From the NCBI GenBank assembly GCA_036787895.1, contig DAIQOK010000002.1, positions 62,001 through 126,000 of the forward strand: DNA of 64,000 bases. The letters run 5' to 3'. Numbering within the stretch: position 1 is the stretch's first letter; every line of letters starts with the position of its first letter. The notes beneath the pieces were generated by a model. It was not told the origin of the DNA, made no database searches, and worked only from the letters and a program-made list of their open reading frames with translations. The DNA comes from UBA7662 sp036787895. Lineage in GTDB: Bacteria; Bacteroidota; Bacteroidia; UBA7662. The position numbers were made by a program, and so were the translations under genes. Positions 17,229 through 27,305 of this stretch are shown piece after piece.

Positions 17229-19643
17229 ATGATAGTCACCCGGGCGGATCAAATCAACTATCAACGCCTACTGGAAGGTGTAGCCAGATCGGCTGCTTTG
17301 CTGGTGAAAACCGGTCCTATTGCTCAGTTGTTAGACCAAGTGGTGCAAGAAATCGGAAGTGCCACCCAAGTAGATCGTTGTTACATATTCAGCATATTTT
17401 TTGAAAATAACCGCCCATTTCTCAAACAAGAATGCGAATGGGTGCAAACCGGCATCAGTCCGCAGATGGATAATTCAAAATTGCAAGCTGTTGATTTTGA
17501 TATACTGCCGGGGCTATATGAACAACTATTGCTCAACCAACCCTATGCCGCTTTGGTTAAGGACAGTCCCCCTGCTCACCGACAAATCATGGAAGAACAA
17601 GACATACTGAGTTATTTGTTCTTGCCAATATTCTGTGGAGATACATTTTGGGGATTTATTGGCTATGATGACTGTCATGAGGAGAGAATCTGGACAACAA
17701 CTGAAGTCAATACCTTAACAACCTTGGCAAGTTCTATTGGTTCTTACCTGCAACGCGCGGCACTTGAATCGGCCTTAAAAGAAAAAAATGCACAATATGA
17801 ACTCGCTTTACGCGGTTCTCAGGCCGGCATATGGGAACTGGATCTGCGGACCGGCCTCACCTCTTTGAGTCAGCAATGGCAAAATACCTTCGGACCTTTT
17901 GATTTTGGCGATGAAGGAATAAGCTACGATCAACTATTGAGTTTAGTTCATCCGGATGATCTGCCTATGGTTACAAATCAAATGCAGCAATACCTGAAGA
18001 CTGGAACGGGCACCTTGGATTTGGAATACCGCATGCGCCATGCCCGTGGACATTACATATGGGTGTTTAGCAGATCTGCTGCAGAGTGGGATGAAGAGGG
18101 TAATGCTATTCGTATCGGTGGCTCCGACTCTGACATAACGGAAAGACGCATTCATGAACAGCTCTTAGCCGAAAACGAACGCCAGTATCGAGAATTGGTG
18201 AACAGTTTGAATGATGTTGTTTTCGAAAGCAATATTGAAGGTAAGTTCACTTTTCTCAATAAAGCCTGGGAAAAACTCACCGGTTATACCATAGCCGAAT
18301 CCTTGGGTAGAAGTGGGGGTTCCTTTGTTGCACCGGATGATGAAATGGTCGTTCCCGCCGTCCTCAAAAGAATAATTCAGGCCGACGTAAATAGTGTTTC
18401 TCAGGAATTCCGCTATTTGAAAAAAGATGGAAACACCGTTTGGGTGCATATGGTAGGTAACAAAGTTTTTGACAAAAATGGCATCCATATTGGCTATAAT
18501 GGCACAATTACAAATATCCAAAGCAGACGAGAAGCAGAACTAGGGCTAATAGAAAGCGAAGCAAAATACCGTTTGATATCGGAAAATATGACCGATCTGG
18601 TCACGCAACACGATTTTGAGGGGAAAATTACATTTGTTTCCAGCTCTCTCGAAGAATGGCTGGGCTATAGTCCGTTAAATCTGCCTTCCAACGACCCCTA
18701 CTTCTATTTTCATCCCGATGATATTGAGCATATCCGTACCAATGCCATTGAAAAATTAAAAGCCGGAGAAAAGAGTATCATCATCAACTATCGGTTGCGA
18801 CATGCTCTTGGTCATTACGTATGGGTAGAATCGCTTACTAAATATGTATATGACAATGCGAGTCGGATGATTGCCATTCAAGTATCGACTCGAGATATCA
18901 CCCAGCGCAAAAAAGCAGAAGAAGACATTCGAAATGCGCTTGAAAAAGAGAAGGAGTTGCGCGATTTGAAGTCTCGATTTATTGTCATGGCTTCTCACGA
19001 ATTCAGAACACCATTGGCGACCATACAGTCGAGCCTTGATTTATTGCAACTTTACAGTGGTCAGGATACCGATGCTGACACCAGTAAAACAACCAAACAT
19101 TTTAATCGAATTCGGAACGAAATCAAAAAGGTTACCGACCTGATGAACGATATTTTGGTGCTCGGCAAACTCGAAGGCGGGAATACCAGGTTGAAACTTG
19201 AAAAAACCGACCTGGTAGATCTGGTCAATGAACTTATTGAAGACAGTTTCAGCCAAGGGAAAGACCCGCGTATTCCGGCCTTTAGCTACAGTGGTTTCCC
19301 CAGATCCGTTTTTGTTGACCAGCAACTGATGCGTCATGCCTTGTCAAATCTCATCTCCAATGCCCTGAAATTCTCACAAGGCAAACCCACACCACAAATT
19401 CTACTGAACTTCCTGAAGGCCAAAGTACAGCTATCTATTACAGATTATGGTATAGGCATACCAAGGAATGAAAAAAATCGCATTTTTGAGTCATTCTACC
19501 GTGGCTCAAACACCACCGAATTTCAAGGCACTGGCCTGGGACTGGTTATCTCTAAAGAATTCGTGGAAATGCACCGTGGGAAAATCTGGATGACCTCCGT
19601 TCCAGGCAAAAAAACGGTTTTTACCATTGAACTAAACTTATGA
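17229..19643 (+). CDS. GAF/PAS sensor histidine kinase
   Basis: This 804-residue kinase has no transmembrane segment and is probably cytoplasmic. Order: GAF domain (about 16-170), three PAS domains (about 180-300, 305-430, 437-560), of which the first and third have PAS_3-type ends (RMRHARGHYIWV, RLRHALGHYVWV). HisKA follows with FIVMASHEFRTPL (His590) and then HATPase with N-box NLISNALKF, DYGIGIP and GTGLGLVISKEF. The start at 17229 is preferred to a TTG at 17205 because a near-promoter TATCTTTC (17196-17203) ends just before the TTG. The gene ends in an ATGA overlap with the response regulator, a clear cognate pair. The signal is unknown; the neighbouring transporter and 2-oxoglutarate dehydrogenase genes hint at carboxylates. 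Confidence 0.92.
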   Translation: MIVTRADQINYQRLLEGVARSAALLVKTGPIAQLLDQVVQEIGSATQVDRCYIFSIFFENNRPFLKQECEWVQTGISPQMDNSKLQAVDFDILPGLYEQLLLNQPYAALVKDSPPAHRQIMEEQDILSYLFLPIFCGDTFWGFIGYDDCHEERIWTTTEVNTLTTLASSIGSYLQRAALESALKEKNAQYELALRGSQAGIWELDLRTGLTSLSQQWQNTFGPFDFGDEGISYDQLLSLVHPDDLPMVTNQMQQYLKTGTGTLDLEYRMRHARGHYIWVFSRSAAEWDEEGNAIRIGGSDSDITERRIHEQLLAENERQYRELVNSLNDVVFESNIEGKFTFLNKAWEKLTGYTIAESLGRSGGSFVAPDDEMVVPAVLKRIIQADVNSVSQEFRYLKKDGNTVWVHMVGNKVFDKNGIHIGYNGTITNIQSRREAELGLIESEAKYRLISENMTDLVTQHDFEGKITFVSSSLEEWLGYSPLNLPSNDPYFYFHPDDIEHIRTNAIEKLKAGEKSIIINYRLRHALGHYVWVESLTKYVYDNASRMIAIQVSTRDITQRKKAEEDIRNALEKEKELRDLKSRFIVMASHEFRTPLATIQSSLDLLQLYSGQDTDADTSKTTKHFNRIRNEIKKVTDLMNDILVLGKLEGGNTRLKLEKTDLVDLVNELIEDSFSQGKDPRIPAFSYSGFPRSVFVDQQLMRHALSNLISNALKFSQGKPTPQILLNFLKAKVQLSITDYGIGIPRNEKNRIFESFYRGSNTTEFQGTGLGLVISKEFVEMHRGKIWMTSVPGKKTVFTIELNL

Positions 19644-20377
19644 GCAGAATACTGATTGTTGAAGACGAACGTGATTTACGTGAAAACATCATGGAACTTT
19701 TTGAAAGTAAGGCCTATGAAGTAATTGGTGCCGAAAACGGCACCAGTGGTTATCAGGCCGCGGTACAGTACAAACCCGACCTGATTATCTCGGATGTGAT
19801 TATGCCCGAAGCCGATGGTTTTGAAATGCTTGAAAAATTGCGAAAAAATCCGGGAACAGAGCTTACTCCTGTCATTATGCTTACCGCCAAAACTATGCTC
19901 GAAGCTCGCATCCAAGGTTTGCAGCTGGGCGCCGACGACTATATAGGCAAACCATTTAGTGCTGAAGAACTGTTGATACGTTCGCAAAACCTCATGGAAA
20001 AACAACGAAAGTTAATACAAAAGGCCATGACAAGTCCGGCAGAAATTGAAACAGATTCCCGCAATGAGGTTTTAGTCAAGCGTATTATTCAAATCATCGA
20101 GCAGCATATGAGTGACTATAATTTGTCGGTTGATTTAATTGCACGCGAAATGGGCATCAGCAAATCGACCATACAGCGCAAATTAAAAACCACCATCAAT
20201 AAAAACCTCAACCAGCTTATTCGGGAATACAGACTTGAAAAAGCCCGGAAGATGATTGAAAAGAAAACTGGCAGTTTATCCGACATTGCTGAGGCCACAG
20301 GCTTTAATAGTTTGTCCTATTTTTCTTATTCCTACAAAAAATTCTTCGGAAAAGCGCCCTCTCAGGAAGTGCGTTAG
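19640..20377 (+). CDS. Response regulator with AraC-type DNA-binding domain
   Basis: The 245-residue protein has a receiver domain (residues 1-125) with acidic pocket VEDERD, phospho-acceptor Asp in LIISDVIMPEADG, the Thr in VIMLTAK, and Lys in YIGKPFSAEE. The C-terminal AraC/XylS helix-turn-helix pair (about 145-245) shows LIAREMGISKSTIQRKLKT and IAEATGFNSLSYFSYSYKK. It overlaps the kinase by 4 nt. Unlike the one-polypeptide hybrid systems common in Bacteroidota, this pair is split into two proteins. A DASS transporter gene follows 38 nt downstream and is the obvious candidate target. Confidence 0.93.
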   Translation: MSRILIVEDERDLRENIMELFESKAYEVIGAENGTSGYQAAVQYKPDLIISDVIMPEADGFEMLEKLRKNPGTELTPVIMLTAKTMLEARIQGLQLGADDYIGKPFSAEELLIRSQNLMEKQRKLIQKAMTSPAEIETDSRNEVLVKRIIQIIEQHMSDYNLSVDLIAREMGISKSTIQRKLKTTINKNLNQLIREYRLEKARKMIEKKTGSLSDIAEATGFNSLSYFSYSYKKFFGKAPSQEVR

Positions 20378-20415
20378 GCTGAGTTAGCTGATTTAATAAA
20401 TGACTTAGTTGCCCC

Positions 20416-21828
20416 ATGCCACGACGCTACTTCAGTCGCCCCTTTTTTAAGTTTTTAGGGTGTTTGTTACTCGCGTTGTTGCTGCATTTTACCATCGACT
20501 TGCCCGATCATATGCGAATGGTTTTGGTTTTAGGCACTTTGATGGTTGCCCTCTGGATTACAGAAACTTTACCGTTGGCAGTTACCGCATTATTGCCGCT
20601 TTTACTCTTCCCCCTGTTTGGCGTAGGAGATATTGGCGTAACTGCAAGTGCTTATGGTGACCCCATCATTTTTTTGTTTCTAGGTGGATTTATTTTAGCA
20701 GCGGCACTTGAAAAGCAGCAGTTGCATCTCCTGTTTTCAGAAAAACTCATGCAGTATTTTGGGAGATCAGCCAAAGGCATAGTGCTAAGCACCATGCTCA
20801 CCACGGCCATGATCAGTATGTGGATCAGCAATACCGCTACGGCTGTAATGATGTTACCCATTGGCATCGGACTGCAGCAAAGTTGGCTCGACCAACATCC
20901 GGACGCGACAGCGCGTTCACGCAAAAATTTCACCCTTTCTTTATTGCTGGGTATAGCCCATGCCGCCAATATCGGCGGGGCAACAACGCTCATTGGCACC
21001 CCACCCAATGTAGTTATGGCGGCTCAGCTAAAATCGCTGGCAGGCATCGACCTTTCCTTTTCCTCCTGGCTCGTATTCGCCTGGCCGTTGGGTATGGCCG
21101 TTTTGTTTTTATCCTGGTGGATGATGACCAGTTGGTTGTTCCCTTTTAATTTTTCAAATGGGAAAGTGTCAGCTCCGAGAGCCACTGAACCTCTGGTTTT
21201 AAATCAAGCGCAAGTTCGAACGCTTTGGATATTTGGTCTAACTGCCCTGGCCTGGATTTTTAAGTTACAACTGACCAGATTTTTCGGCATCTCTCTTCAT
21301 GATATGCAGATTGGAATAGCCGGTGCTATTCTTTTGTTTTTGATTCAGGATGGAAAAAATCGGCCCTTATTGTGCTGGAAAGATACCCGCGAACTTCCCT
21401 GGGGTATCTTATTACTTTTTGGAGGTGGCATTGCTTTGGCCGGCGCGATGGAGAGCAGTGGGATCATTGAATCGATAGGAAAATGGGTGAAAGCGCTCAA
21501 TCAATTGCCAATTTGGGCACTCATTCTGCTCATAGCTACGGTAACCATATTTTTATCAGAAGTGATGAGCAATGTGGCCTTAGCAACTGTACTTATTCCT
21601 GTCATCCTAGGTGTTGCACAGGCACTTGAGCTCGAAGTGATGTTGTTGGTTGCGCCTGTCGCATTTGGAGCAACACTGGCTTTTATGTTACCCATGGGCA
21701 CCCCACCGAATGGCATTGTTTATGGCAGTGGACTCATCAGCCAAAAAGCCATGTTACTCGCCGGGTGGTGGCTTAATTGGGCGAGTGTACTTCTCATAAC
21801 CTTGGTGGTTCTGCTGTGGTTTAACTAA
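20416..21828 (+). CDS. DASS/SLC13 family sodium:carboxylate symporter
   Basis: This 470-residue polytopic membrane protein shows the duplicated DASS repeat. The first has MWISNTATAVMMLPIG (SNT sodium/substrate motif) and NIGGATTLIGTPPN. The second has SEVMSNVALATVLIPV, with Val where a second SNT Thr is usual, followed by FMLPMGTPPNGIVYGSG, the family signature. Around 11-12 hydrophobic segments are visible. Family substrates are C4-dicarboxylates, citrate or sulfate. Next to lpdA and odhAB, a TCA-cycle acid is likely, which is inference. The SNV variation could alter sodium or substrate handling. A strong hairpin terminator follows immediately. Confidence 0.88.
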   Translation: MPRRYFSRPFFKFLGCLLLALLLHFTIDLPDHMRMVLVLGTLMVALWITETLPLAVTALLPLLLFPLFGVGDIGVTASAYGDPIIFLFLGGFILAAALEKQQLHLLFSEKLMQYFGRSAKGIVLSTMLTTAMISMWISNTATAVMMLPIGIGLQQSWLDQHPDATARSRKNFTLSLLLGIAHAANIGGATTLIGTPPNVVMAAQLKSLAGIDLSFSSWLVFAWPLGMAVLFLSWWMMTSWLFPFNFSNGKVSAPRATEPLVLNQAQVRTLWIFGLTALAWIFKLQLTRFFGISLHDMQIGIAGAILLFLIQDGKNRPLLCWKDTRELPWGILLLFGGGIALAGAMESSGIIESIGKWVKALNQLPIWALILLIATVTIFLSEVMSNVALATVLIPVILGVAQALELEVMLLVAPVAFGATLAFMLPMGTPPNGIVYGSGLISQKAMLLAGWWLNWASVLLITLVVLLWFN

Positions 21829-21856
21829 AAATGCCCGACTACTGCCGGGCATTTTT
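21829..21856 (+). terminator. Bidirectional intrinsic terminator between the DASS gene and odhB
   Basis: The 9-bp perfect stem AAATGCCCG/CGGGCATTT (21829-21837 and 21846-21854) has an 8-nt loop. It is followed by T's on the plus strand and by T's (from the AAAA at 21827-21830) on the minus strand, so it can serve both convergent genes. Confidence 0.85.
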
Positions 21857-21872
21857 CTTGAAAGTAGGACAT

Positions 21873-23090
21873 TTATATGCCGAGCAGCATACGTGAAGGA
21901 TCTTCGAGATACTCTTTGACCCGTACCAGAAAACTTACCGACTCTTTGCCATCAATAATACGGTGGTCGTAGCTCAGCGCGATATACATTATAGGTCGGA
22001 TAACCACTTCACCATTTAAGGCGATGGGGCGTTCCACAATATTGTGCATACCCAATATGGCCGATTGTGGGGCATTGATGATAGGTGTACTCATCATAGA
22101 GCCAAAAACACCACCATTGGTGATGGTAAAGGTACCCCCAGTCATTTCTTCAAGGGTGAGACTATTCTCTCTTGCTTTTTTCGCCAGTCGGCCAATTTCG
22201 GCTTCGATTTCATGTAAAGCCAGGGCTTCGGCATTGCGTACTACCGGCACCACCAGTCCGCGTGGTGCAGAAACGGCGATGCTGATATCACAGAAATCGT
22301 TGTACACCACTTCGTCACCATCAATCATGGCATTTACACCGGGGAACTCCTGGAGTGCCAGACATACGGCACGGGTGAAAAACGACATAAATCCGAGATT
22401 GACGCCGTATTTGTCTTTGAATTTTTCTTTGTAGCGAGCTCTGAGTTCCATTAATGGCCCCATATTTAGCTCGTTGAAAGTGGTAAGCATAGCCGTTTCG
22501 CTTTTAACTGCCACCAAACGACGTGCAACCGTTTTACGCAACTGACTCATACGTTCACGGCGCTGAACACGTTCACCTTTTGGCAGCGCTGCCGGAGCAG
22601 GCATAGAAGCAGCAGGAGTTGAGGCAGGAGCCGGTGCAGCCTTGGCCTGTTGGGCATCATCTTTGGTAATGCGGCCATCTTTGCCTGTACCAATTACAGC
22701 AGTAGCATCCATGCCTTTTTCAGCAAGAATTTTGGCAGCTGCCGGAGATGGATGTCCGGTTGCGTAATTCTGCGTGTTTGATGCCGGTGCCGGTGCTTTA
22801 TCTGCGCTGGCAGGAGCAGCCACCGGTTCCGGCGTGCTGGCTGTTGGCGCAGGAGCACTCGTGTCGAGTGTGCATACCACCTCGCCTATGGCGAGTGTGG
22901 CTCCTTCAGGAGCAATAATTTTTAGTATGCCCGCTTGTTCGGCATTGAGTTCCATGGTGGCCTTGTCGGTCTCCATTTCACATAAAACTTCATCCATTTT
23001 GACGTAGTCACCATCCTTTTTCAGCCATTTGGCAATCACGACTTCGCTGATTGATTCACCCAGGGCTGGTATTTTAACTTCAATGGCCAT
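21873..23090 (-). CDS. odhB: 2-oxoglutarate dehydrogenase E2, dihydrolipoyl succinyltransferase
   Basis: The 405-residue protein carries a single N-terminal lipoyl domain (ETDKATMEL, lipoyl Lys43), an Ala/Pro-rich flexible linker, a peripheral subunit-binding domain (SPAAAKILAEKGMDATAVIGTGKDGRITKDD), a second Ala/Pro linker and the catalytic domain. RRERMSQLRKTVARRL opens the catalytic domain and LSYDHRIIDGKE holds the active-site His. This layout and one lipoyl domain are typical of SucB-type E2. It starts 9 nt after the odhA stop, so E1 and E2 are co-transcribed. Confidence 0.95.
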   Translation of the reverse strand: MAIEVKIPALGESISEVVIAKWLKKDGDYVKMDEVLCEMETDKATMELNAEQAGILKIIAPEGATLAIGEVVCTLDTSAPAPTASTPEPVAAPASADKAPAPASNTQNYATGHPSPAAAKILAEKGMDATAVIGTGKDGRITKDDAQQAKAAPAPASTPAASMPAPAALPKGERVQRRERMSQLRKTVARRLVAVKSETAMLTTFNELNMGPLMELRARYKEKFKDKYGVNLGFMSFFTRAVCLALQEFPGVNAMIDGDEVVYNDFCDISIAVSAPRGLVVPVVRNAEALALHEIEAEIGRLAKKARENSLTLEEMTGGTFTITNGGVFGSMMSTPIINAPQSAILGMHNIVERPIALNGEVVIRPIMYIALSYDHRIIDGKESVSFLVRVKEYLEDPSRMLLGI

Positions 23091-23099
23091 AATTGCTGA

Positions 23100-25817
23100 T
23101 TAAAGAGTAAATGCTTTATTAATGATGTCCTGTTGCTCGCGTTCGTGCACTTTGGCATAACCCGTTGCCGGAGACGCACTCGATTTCCGACTGATAAGCT
23201 CGAGGTGTTTGTTTTGTTCGTAACGTAACATATACGTCCAAGCACCCATGTTTTTGGGCTCTTCCTGTACCCAATAAAAATCAGCTTTGGGATATTTATC
23301 GTAGATGGCTTGCAGTTGCTTTTCAGCCATAGGATAAATCTGCTCGATACGTACAATGGCAATACTTTTCTGCTTATCCTGCTGCTGACGGGCCAACAAA
23401 TCATAATAAATTTTACCCGTGCAAAGCAGAACTCTTTTTACCTTTCTGACATCCACAAAACTGTCGTCAATGATTTCGCGGAAACCTCCCTGTTGGAGCT
23501 CATCCACTGTAGAAACACACCATGGATGACGCAATAGTGCTTTGGGCGACATCACAATCAGCGGTTTGCGGAATTCCCATTGCTGTTGTCGGCGAAGAAG
23601 ATGGAAAAAGTTAGCGGGTGTCGTGACATTGGCAACTACCATATTCAATTCGGCAGCCAATTGTAAAAAACGTTCCGGCCGGGCATTCGAATGTTCAGGT
23701 CCCTGTCCCTCGTATCCATGAGGCAACAACATGACCAGTCCGCTCATTTTACGCCATTTCGATTCGCCCGAACTGATGAACTGATCGATGATAGTTTGCG
23801 CACCATTGGCAAAATCTCCGAATTGGGCTTCCCAAATGCTGAGGACACTTGGTGAACTGATAGAGTAACCGTATTCAAATCCGAGAACGGCATATTCGGA
23901 TAAAAGAGAATTATAAATGCTGAAACGACCTTGTTTTTCCCGAATATTGTTCAGATTGACATATAAATCGTTGGTTTTTTCATCCCTCACCGCAGCATGG
24001 CGGTGCGAAAAGGTTCCCCGAATGACATCCTGACCGGTAATGCGCACCTTTTTACCTTCTACCAGCATGGTGCCATAGGCCAACAATTCACCCATCGACC
24101 AGTTAATGGTGTTTTTGGCATACAAATCAGCCCTTTCATCAAGTACCTTTTGTACTTTTTTAATGGGCGAAAACCCAGCTGGCACCTTAGTTAATGCGCC
24201 AATTACCTCATCCAGTACCTTTTTGGCAACGCCTGTATCCGGTGATTGTTCGAAATCATCGTAGGTAGATTTACGCATAGGCTCCCACTCCTTGTCGAGA
24301 GCATGGGGTTTGTACGGTACTGCATTTTGTTTGACCAGGTTGAGCCGGTCTTGCAGCAGGTTTTTGAAATCTTCTTCCATCTGATGCGCCAACTTCTCAT
24401 CAATATCGCCGCGTGCAATCAGGGTTTGTTGATATACTTCGCGCGGGTTGGGATGCTTGTCAATAAGGTTGTAGAGTTGGGGCTGGGTGAATTTCGGTTC
24501 ATCGCTTTCATTGTGTCCGTGCCGCCGGTAGCAGAGCATATCCACAAATACGTCTTGTTTAAATCGCTGACGGAATTCAACCGCAAATTCAATGGCAAAA
24601 GTCACCGCTTCGGCATCGTCGCCATTCACATGTAATACCGGCACATCGATGGCTTTTGCTATTGCGGTACAATAATCGGAAGTGCGTGCATCGTCGAAAT
24701 CGGTGGTAAAACCTATCTGGTTGTTGATGACAAAATGTAGACTACCACCTGTATGGAAACCTTTTAGCTGCGACATCTGTGCAACTTCGGTAACAACACC
24801 CTGTCCGGCCACGGCTGCATCGCCATGAATGAGTATGGGTAATATACGGCTGTAGTCCTTATTGTAAATCAAGTCGGCTTTGGCGCGTACGAAGCCTTCC
24901 AGTACAGGATCAACAGCTTCCAAATGAGATGGATTTGGCACCAAATCGAGTAAGACCTTTTTGCCTGCCAGCGTATCAACCTGAGAGGAAAAACCCAGGT
25001 GATATTTCACATCGCCATCACCGAAAGAAAGGTCGGGATTGGCGATACCTTCAAATTCATTAAAGATATATTCGTAAGTTTTGCCGAGTACATTCGCCAA
25101 TACATTCAAACGACCACGGTGTGCCATGCCAATCGCCATGGCTTCAATACCTAATTCGGCACCCTTTTGAATGACGGCATCGAGAGCTGGAATGGTATTT
25201 TCACCGCCTTCGAGGGAGAAGCGCTTTTGTCCGACGTATTTTTTGTGTAAAAAACTTTCAAAAGCCACAGCCTCATTGAGTTTGCTTAGAATACGTTTTT
25301 TCTTTTCTATTGTGAAATTGAAGTGATATGCTTCCTTTTCGAATTTTTCTTTACACCAATCGCGTATCTCTGTATTGCGAATATGCATATACTCAATGCC
25401 GATGGCACGTGTATATATCGACTTCAACCTGTCAATAATCTCCTGTAAAGTGGCCTGTGGAATACCAATTAATGCACCTGCTGCAAAACGAGTAGCGAGG
25501 TCGCTTTCTTTTAAGTCGTGAAAGCGTAAATCTGTCCCTGGTTCACGGTCTTTCCGAGGACGAATTGGATTGGTTTGCGACAATAAATGTGCTCTTGAAC
25601 GGTAAGCGTGGATGAGTTGTACTACCCGCAATTCGCGCATGAGTTGATCATCCGTAGTTGTTATACCAACACTGTCGCCATGTATTTGGGCAAACTCAAA
25701 ACCTTCAAAAAACGAACGCCAGCCTTGATCAACCGAAGTAGGATCGTTTTTGTACTGCTGGTAGTAACCATCGATCACCACAGGATCGGCATTGGAGAGG
25801 TAAGAGAATTTATCCAT
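23100..25817 (-). CDS. odhA: 2-oxoglutarate dehydrogenase E1
   Basis: The thiamine-diphosphate enzyme decarboxylates 2-oxoglutarate and passes succinyl to E2. The 905-residue length and the N-terminal NADPVVIDGYYQQYKNDP opening are typical of SucA. Visible are the GMAHRGRLNVLANV substrate-binding motif, HGDAAVAGQGVV, INNQIGFTT, the VNGDDAEAV thiamine-diphosphate segment, RRHGHNESDEP, and LLPHGYEGQGPEHSNAR in the C-terminal half. The start at 25817 is chosen over 25844 because a TAACTTTG promoter element overlaps the latter. Confidence 0.96.
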   Translation of the reverse strand: MDKFSYLSNADPVVIDGYYQQYKNDPTSVDQGWRSFFEGFEFAQIHGDSVGITTTDDQLMRELRVVQLIHAYRSRAHLLSQTNPIRPRKDREPGTDLRFHDLKESDLATRFAAGALIGIPQATLQEIIDRLKSIYTRAIGIEYMHIRNTEIRDWCKEKFEKEAYHFNFTIEKKKRILSKLNEAVAFESFLHKKYVGQKRFSLEGGENTIPALDAVIQKGAELGIEAMAIGMAHRGRLNVLANVLGKTYEYIFNEFEGIANPDLSFGDGDVKYHLGFSSQVDTLAGKKVLLDLVPNPSHLEAVDPVLEGFVRAKADLIYNKDYSRILPILIHGDAAVAGQGVVTEVAQMSQLKGFHTGGSLHFVINNQIGFTTDFDDARTSDYCTAIAKAIDVPVLHVNGDDAEAVTFAIEFAVEFRQRFKQDVFVDMLCYRRHGHNESDEPKFTQPQLYNLIDKHPNPREVYQQTLIARGDIDEKLAHQMEEDFKNLLQDRLNLVKQNAVPYKPHALDKEWEPMRKSTYDDFEQSPDTGVAKKVLDEVIGALTKVPAGFSPIKKVQKVLDERADLYAKNTINWSMGELLAYGTMLVEGKKVRITGQDVIRGTFSHRHAAVRDEKTNDLYVNLNNIREKQGRFSIYNSLLSEYAVLGFEYGYSISSPSVLSIWEAQFGDFANGAQTIIDQFISSGESKWRKMSGLVMLLPHGYEGQGPEHSNARPERFLQLAAELNMVVANVTTPANFFHLLRRQQQWEFRKPLIVMSPKALLRHPWCVSTVDELQQGGFREIIDDSFVDVRKVKRVLLCTGKIYYDLLARQQQDKQKSIAIVRIEQIYPMAEKQLQAIYDKYPKADFYWVQEEPKNMGAWTYMLRYEQNKHLELISRKSSASPATGYAKVHEREQQDIINKAFTL

Positions 25818-25841
25818 TTGGGCCTGACTAATACGGAAGTG

Positions 25842-25849
25842 CAAAGTTA
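25842..25849 (-). promoter_or_regulatory. TAnnTTTG element of odhA-odhB
   Basis: On the minus strand TAACTTTG ends 24 nt before the odhA ATG. A TTG lies 15 nt further upstream (25865-25867), slightly closer than the usual spacing. Confidence 0.6.
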
Positions 25850-26021
25850 AAGAGACTTCTGATGCAATGTAGCTTTTTAGCTTGGTTAATAAATGCGTTT
25901 TCAGCGCATTAATTGATTATTATGTTGCATATGCAGCATATATTCTCATAAGCTTCTTCTAAATTTCCATTTAAATTGGCTGTTAGGCACCTTAAGAAAC
26001 GCCATGGAGCATTTCCTGATA

Positions 26022-27170
26022 TTACATCAGCTTCTTTAGCCAATGCCTTAATAGAGCAGAACGTTCAGTAAGTGCACCCACTGCATTCAATAGCCAAAAC
26101 TGATCAGCAATAGTATTCACCATCCAGGCTTTGGTACGCATTTCCTTCCACCACTTCTGATGCACAGCCTGGCTATAGGAGGCTAACTGTGCTGCACTGA
26201 AATCCTGCTTTTCAAAAGCTGTTATTAATGTTTTTGCAGCTAACTGACCACTTATTATGGCCAGCATTATGCCTTCTCCATTGCTCGGATCTATTAAACA
26301 AGCGGCATCTCCAGTCAAAAGGTAACGGTCACCTGAAATCGTAAACTTTTTGGAAAAAAACGGCAAGCCAAAACCGGCGAGTTCGCTTTCCATCGTAGCC
26401 TTTCCCAACTTTTGTTGCAATACTGGCGATTGTTGAATATAATCGTAAAAACGAGCCTTAAGATCTATTTTATTTTTGGTAATATAGCGGGAATGCATAC
26501 CCAAACCCACATTAGCTGTGGTGGGCGAGACCGGGAAAAGCCAAAAATAACCCGGAACCACCTTCTTATCGATATAAACTTCATTCACAGTTTCCTGAAT
26601 GTTTGTCACACCGCTAAAATAAGCCCGTATCGATCCACCATAATGTTCGCGATCAACCTTAAAGCCTGCCAGTTGTCTGGCCACAACAGAATGTGCTCCA
26701 TCCGCGCCAATAACCAGCTTAGCACGGAATTCTGACCCATTTTTAGTCGTTAAAACAATGCCATCTGCCGTCTTATTGACTGTTTTAACCCCATCTCCCG
26801 GAAAAAAATCGGCACAGCCGCTTTCCAATACTTCATTGAGCAACAACTGGTCAAAATGCTCCCTGCGAATGGTATAAGACGTTATCACCCAATCGTAAAG
26901 TAGTGGCTTGCGCTTACCAATGTATAATTCGGTACTTTTATTCGTAGCCTTTTCTGGATATTGAATGATGTGATTATATAACCGAGGTGACAACTCCTTG
27001 ATGGCGCGTATACCTTTTCCGGCTACAAAATCTCCACAGATTTTATCCCGCGGGAAATTCGCTTTGTCAAGCAAGGCTACTTTCAAGCCGGAGTTGGTTA
27101 AAGCAATTGCTGTGCTGGTACCTGCAGGTCCGGCACCAACAATGAGGATGTCGTATTGATGATGTGTCAT
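26022..27170 (-). CDS. Geranylgeranyl reductase family FAD-dependent oxidoreductase
   Basis: This 382-residue flavoprotein begins YDILIVGAGPAGTSTAIAL, the FAD Rossmann motif, followed by FPRDKICGDFV, the FPRxKxCG pattern of the geranylgeranyl-reductase family. VIGADGAHSVVARQL and GDRYLLTGDAACLIDPSNGEG are the second FAD-contact motifs. Family members saturate isoprenoid chains or act as quinone-linked monooxygenases; menaquinone or lipid modification would be a guess. The start at 27170 is preferred to 27218 because the promoter element lies between them. Confidence 0.85.
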   Translation of the reverse strand: MTHHQYDILIVGAGPAGTSTAIALTNSGLKVALLDKANFPRDKICGDFVAGKGIRAIKELSPRLYNHIIQYPEKATNKSTELYIGKRKPLLYDWVITSYTIRREHFDQLLLNEVLESGCADFFPGDGVKTVNKTADGIVLTTKNGSEFRAKLVIGADGAHSVVARQLAGFKVDREHYGGSIRAYFSGVTNIQETVNEVYIDKKVVPGYFWLFPVSPTTANVGLGMHSRYITKNKIDLKARFYDYIQQSPVLQQKLGKATMESELAGFGLPFFSKKFTISGDRYLLTGDAACLIDPSNGEGIMLAIISGQLAAKTLITAFEKQDFSAAQLASYSQAVHQKWWKEMRTKAWMVNTIADQFWLLNAVGALTERSALLRHWLKKLM

Positions 27171-27188
27171 TCGAATTACGATAATGCA

Positions 27189-27196
27189 CAAAGTTA
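27189..27196 (-). promoter_or_regulatory. TAnnTTTG element of the geranylgeranyl-reductase-like gene
   Basis: TAACTTTG on the minus strand, ending 18 nt before the ATG at 27170. It has the same octamer as the odhA promoter. Confidence 0.6.
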
Positions 27197-27305
27197 ATCG
27201 TAACACAAAAGCCCCCATGATAAAGGAGATTTAAATCTTTCGTAAGCCTTGGCCATTTTTAGCCATCTTTATACAACCTTTTTGATTTAGTCCTGTTTGT
27301 AGCTT

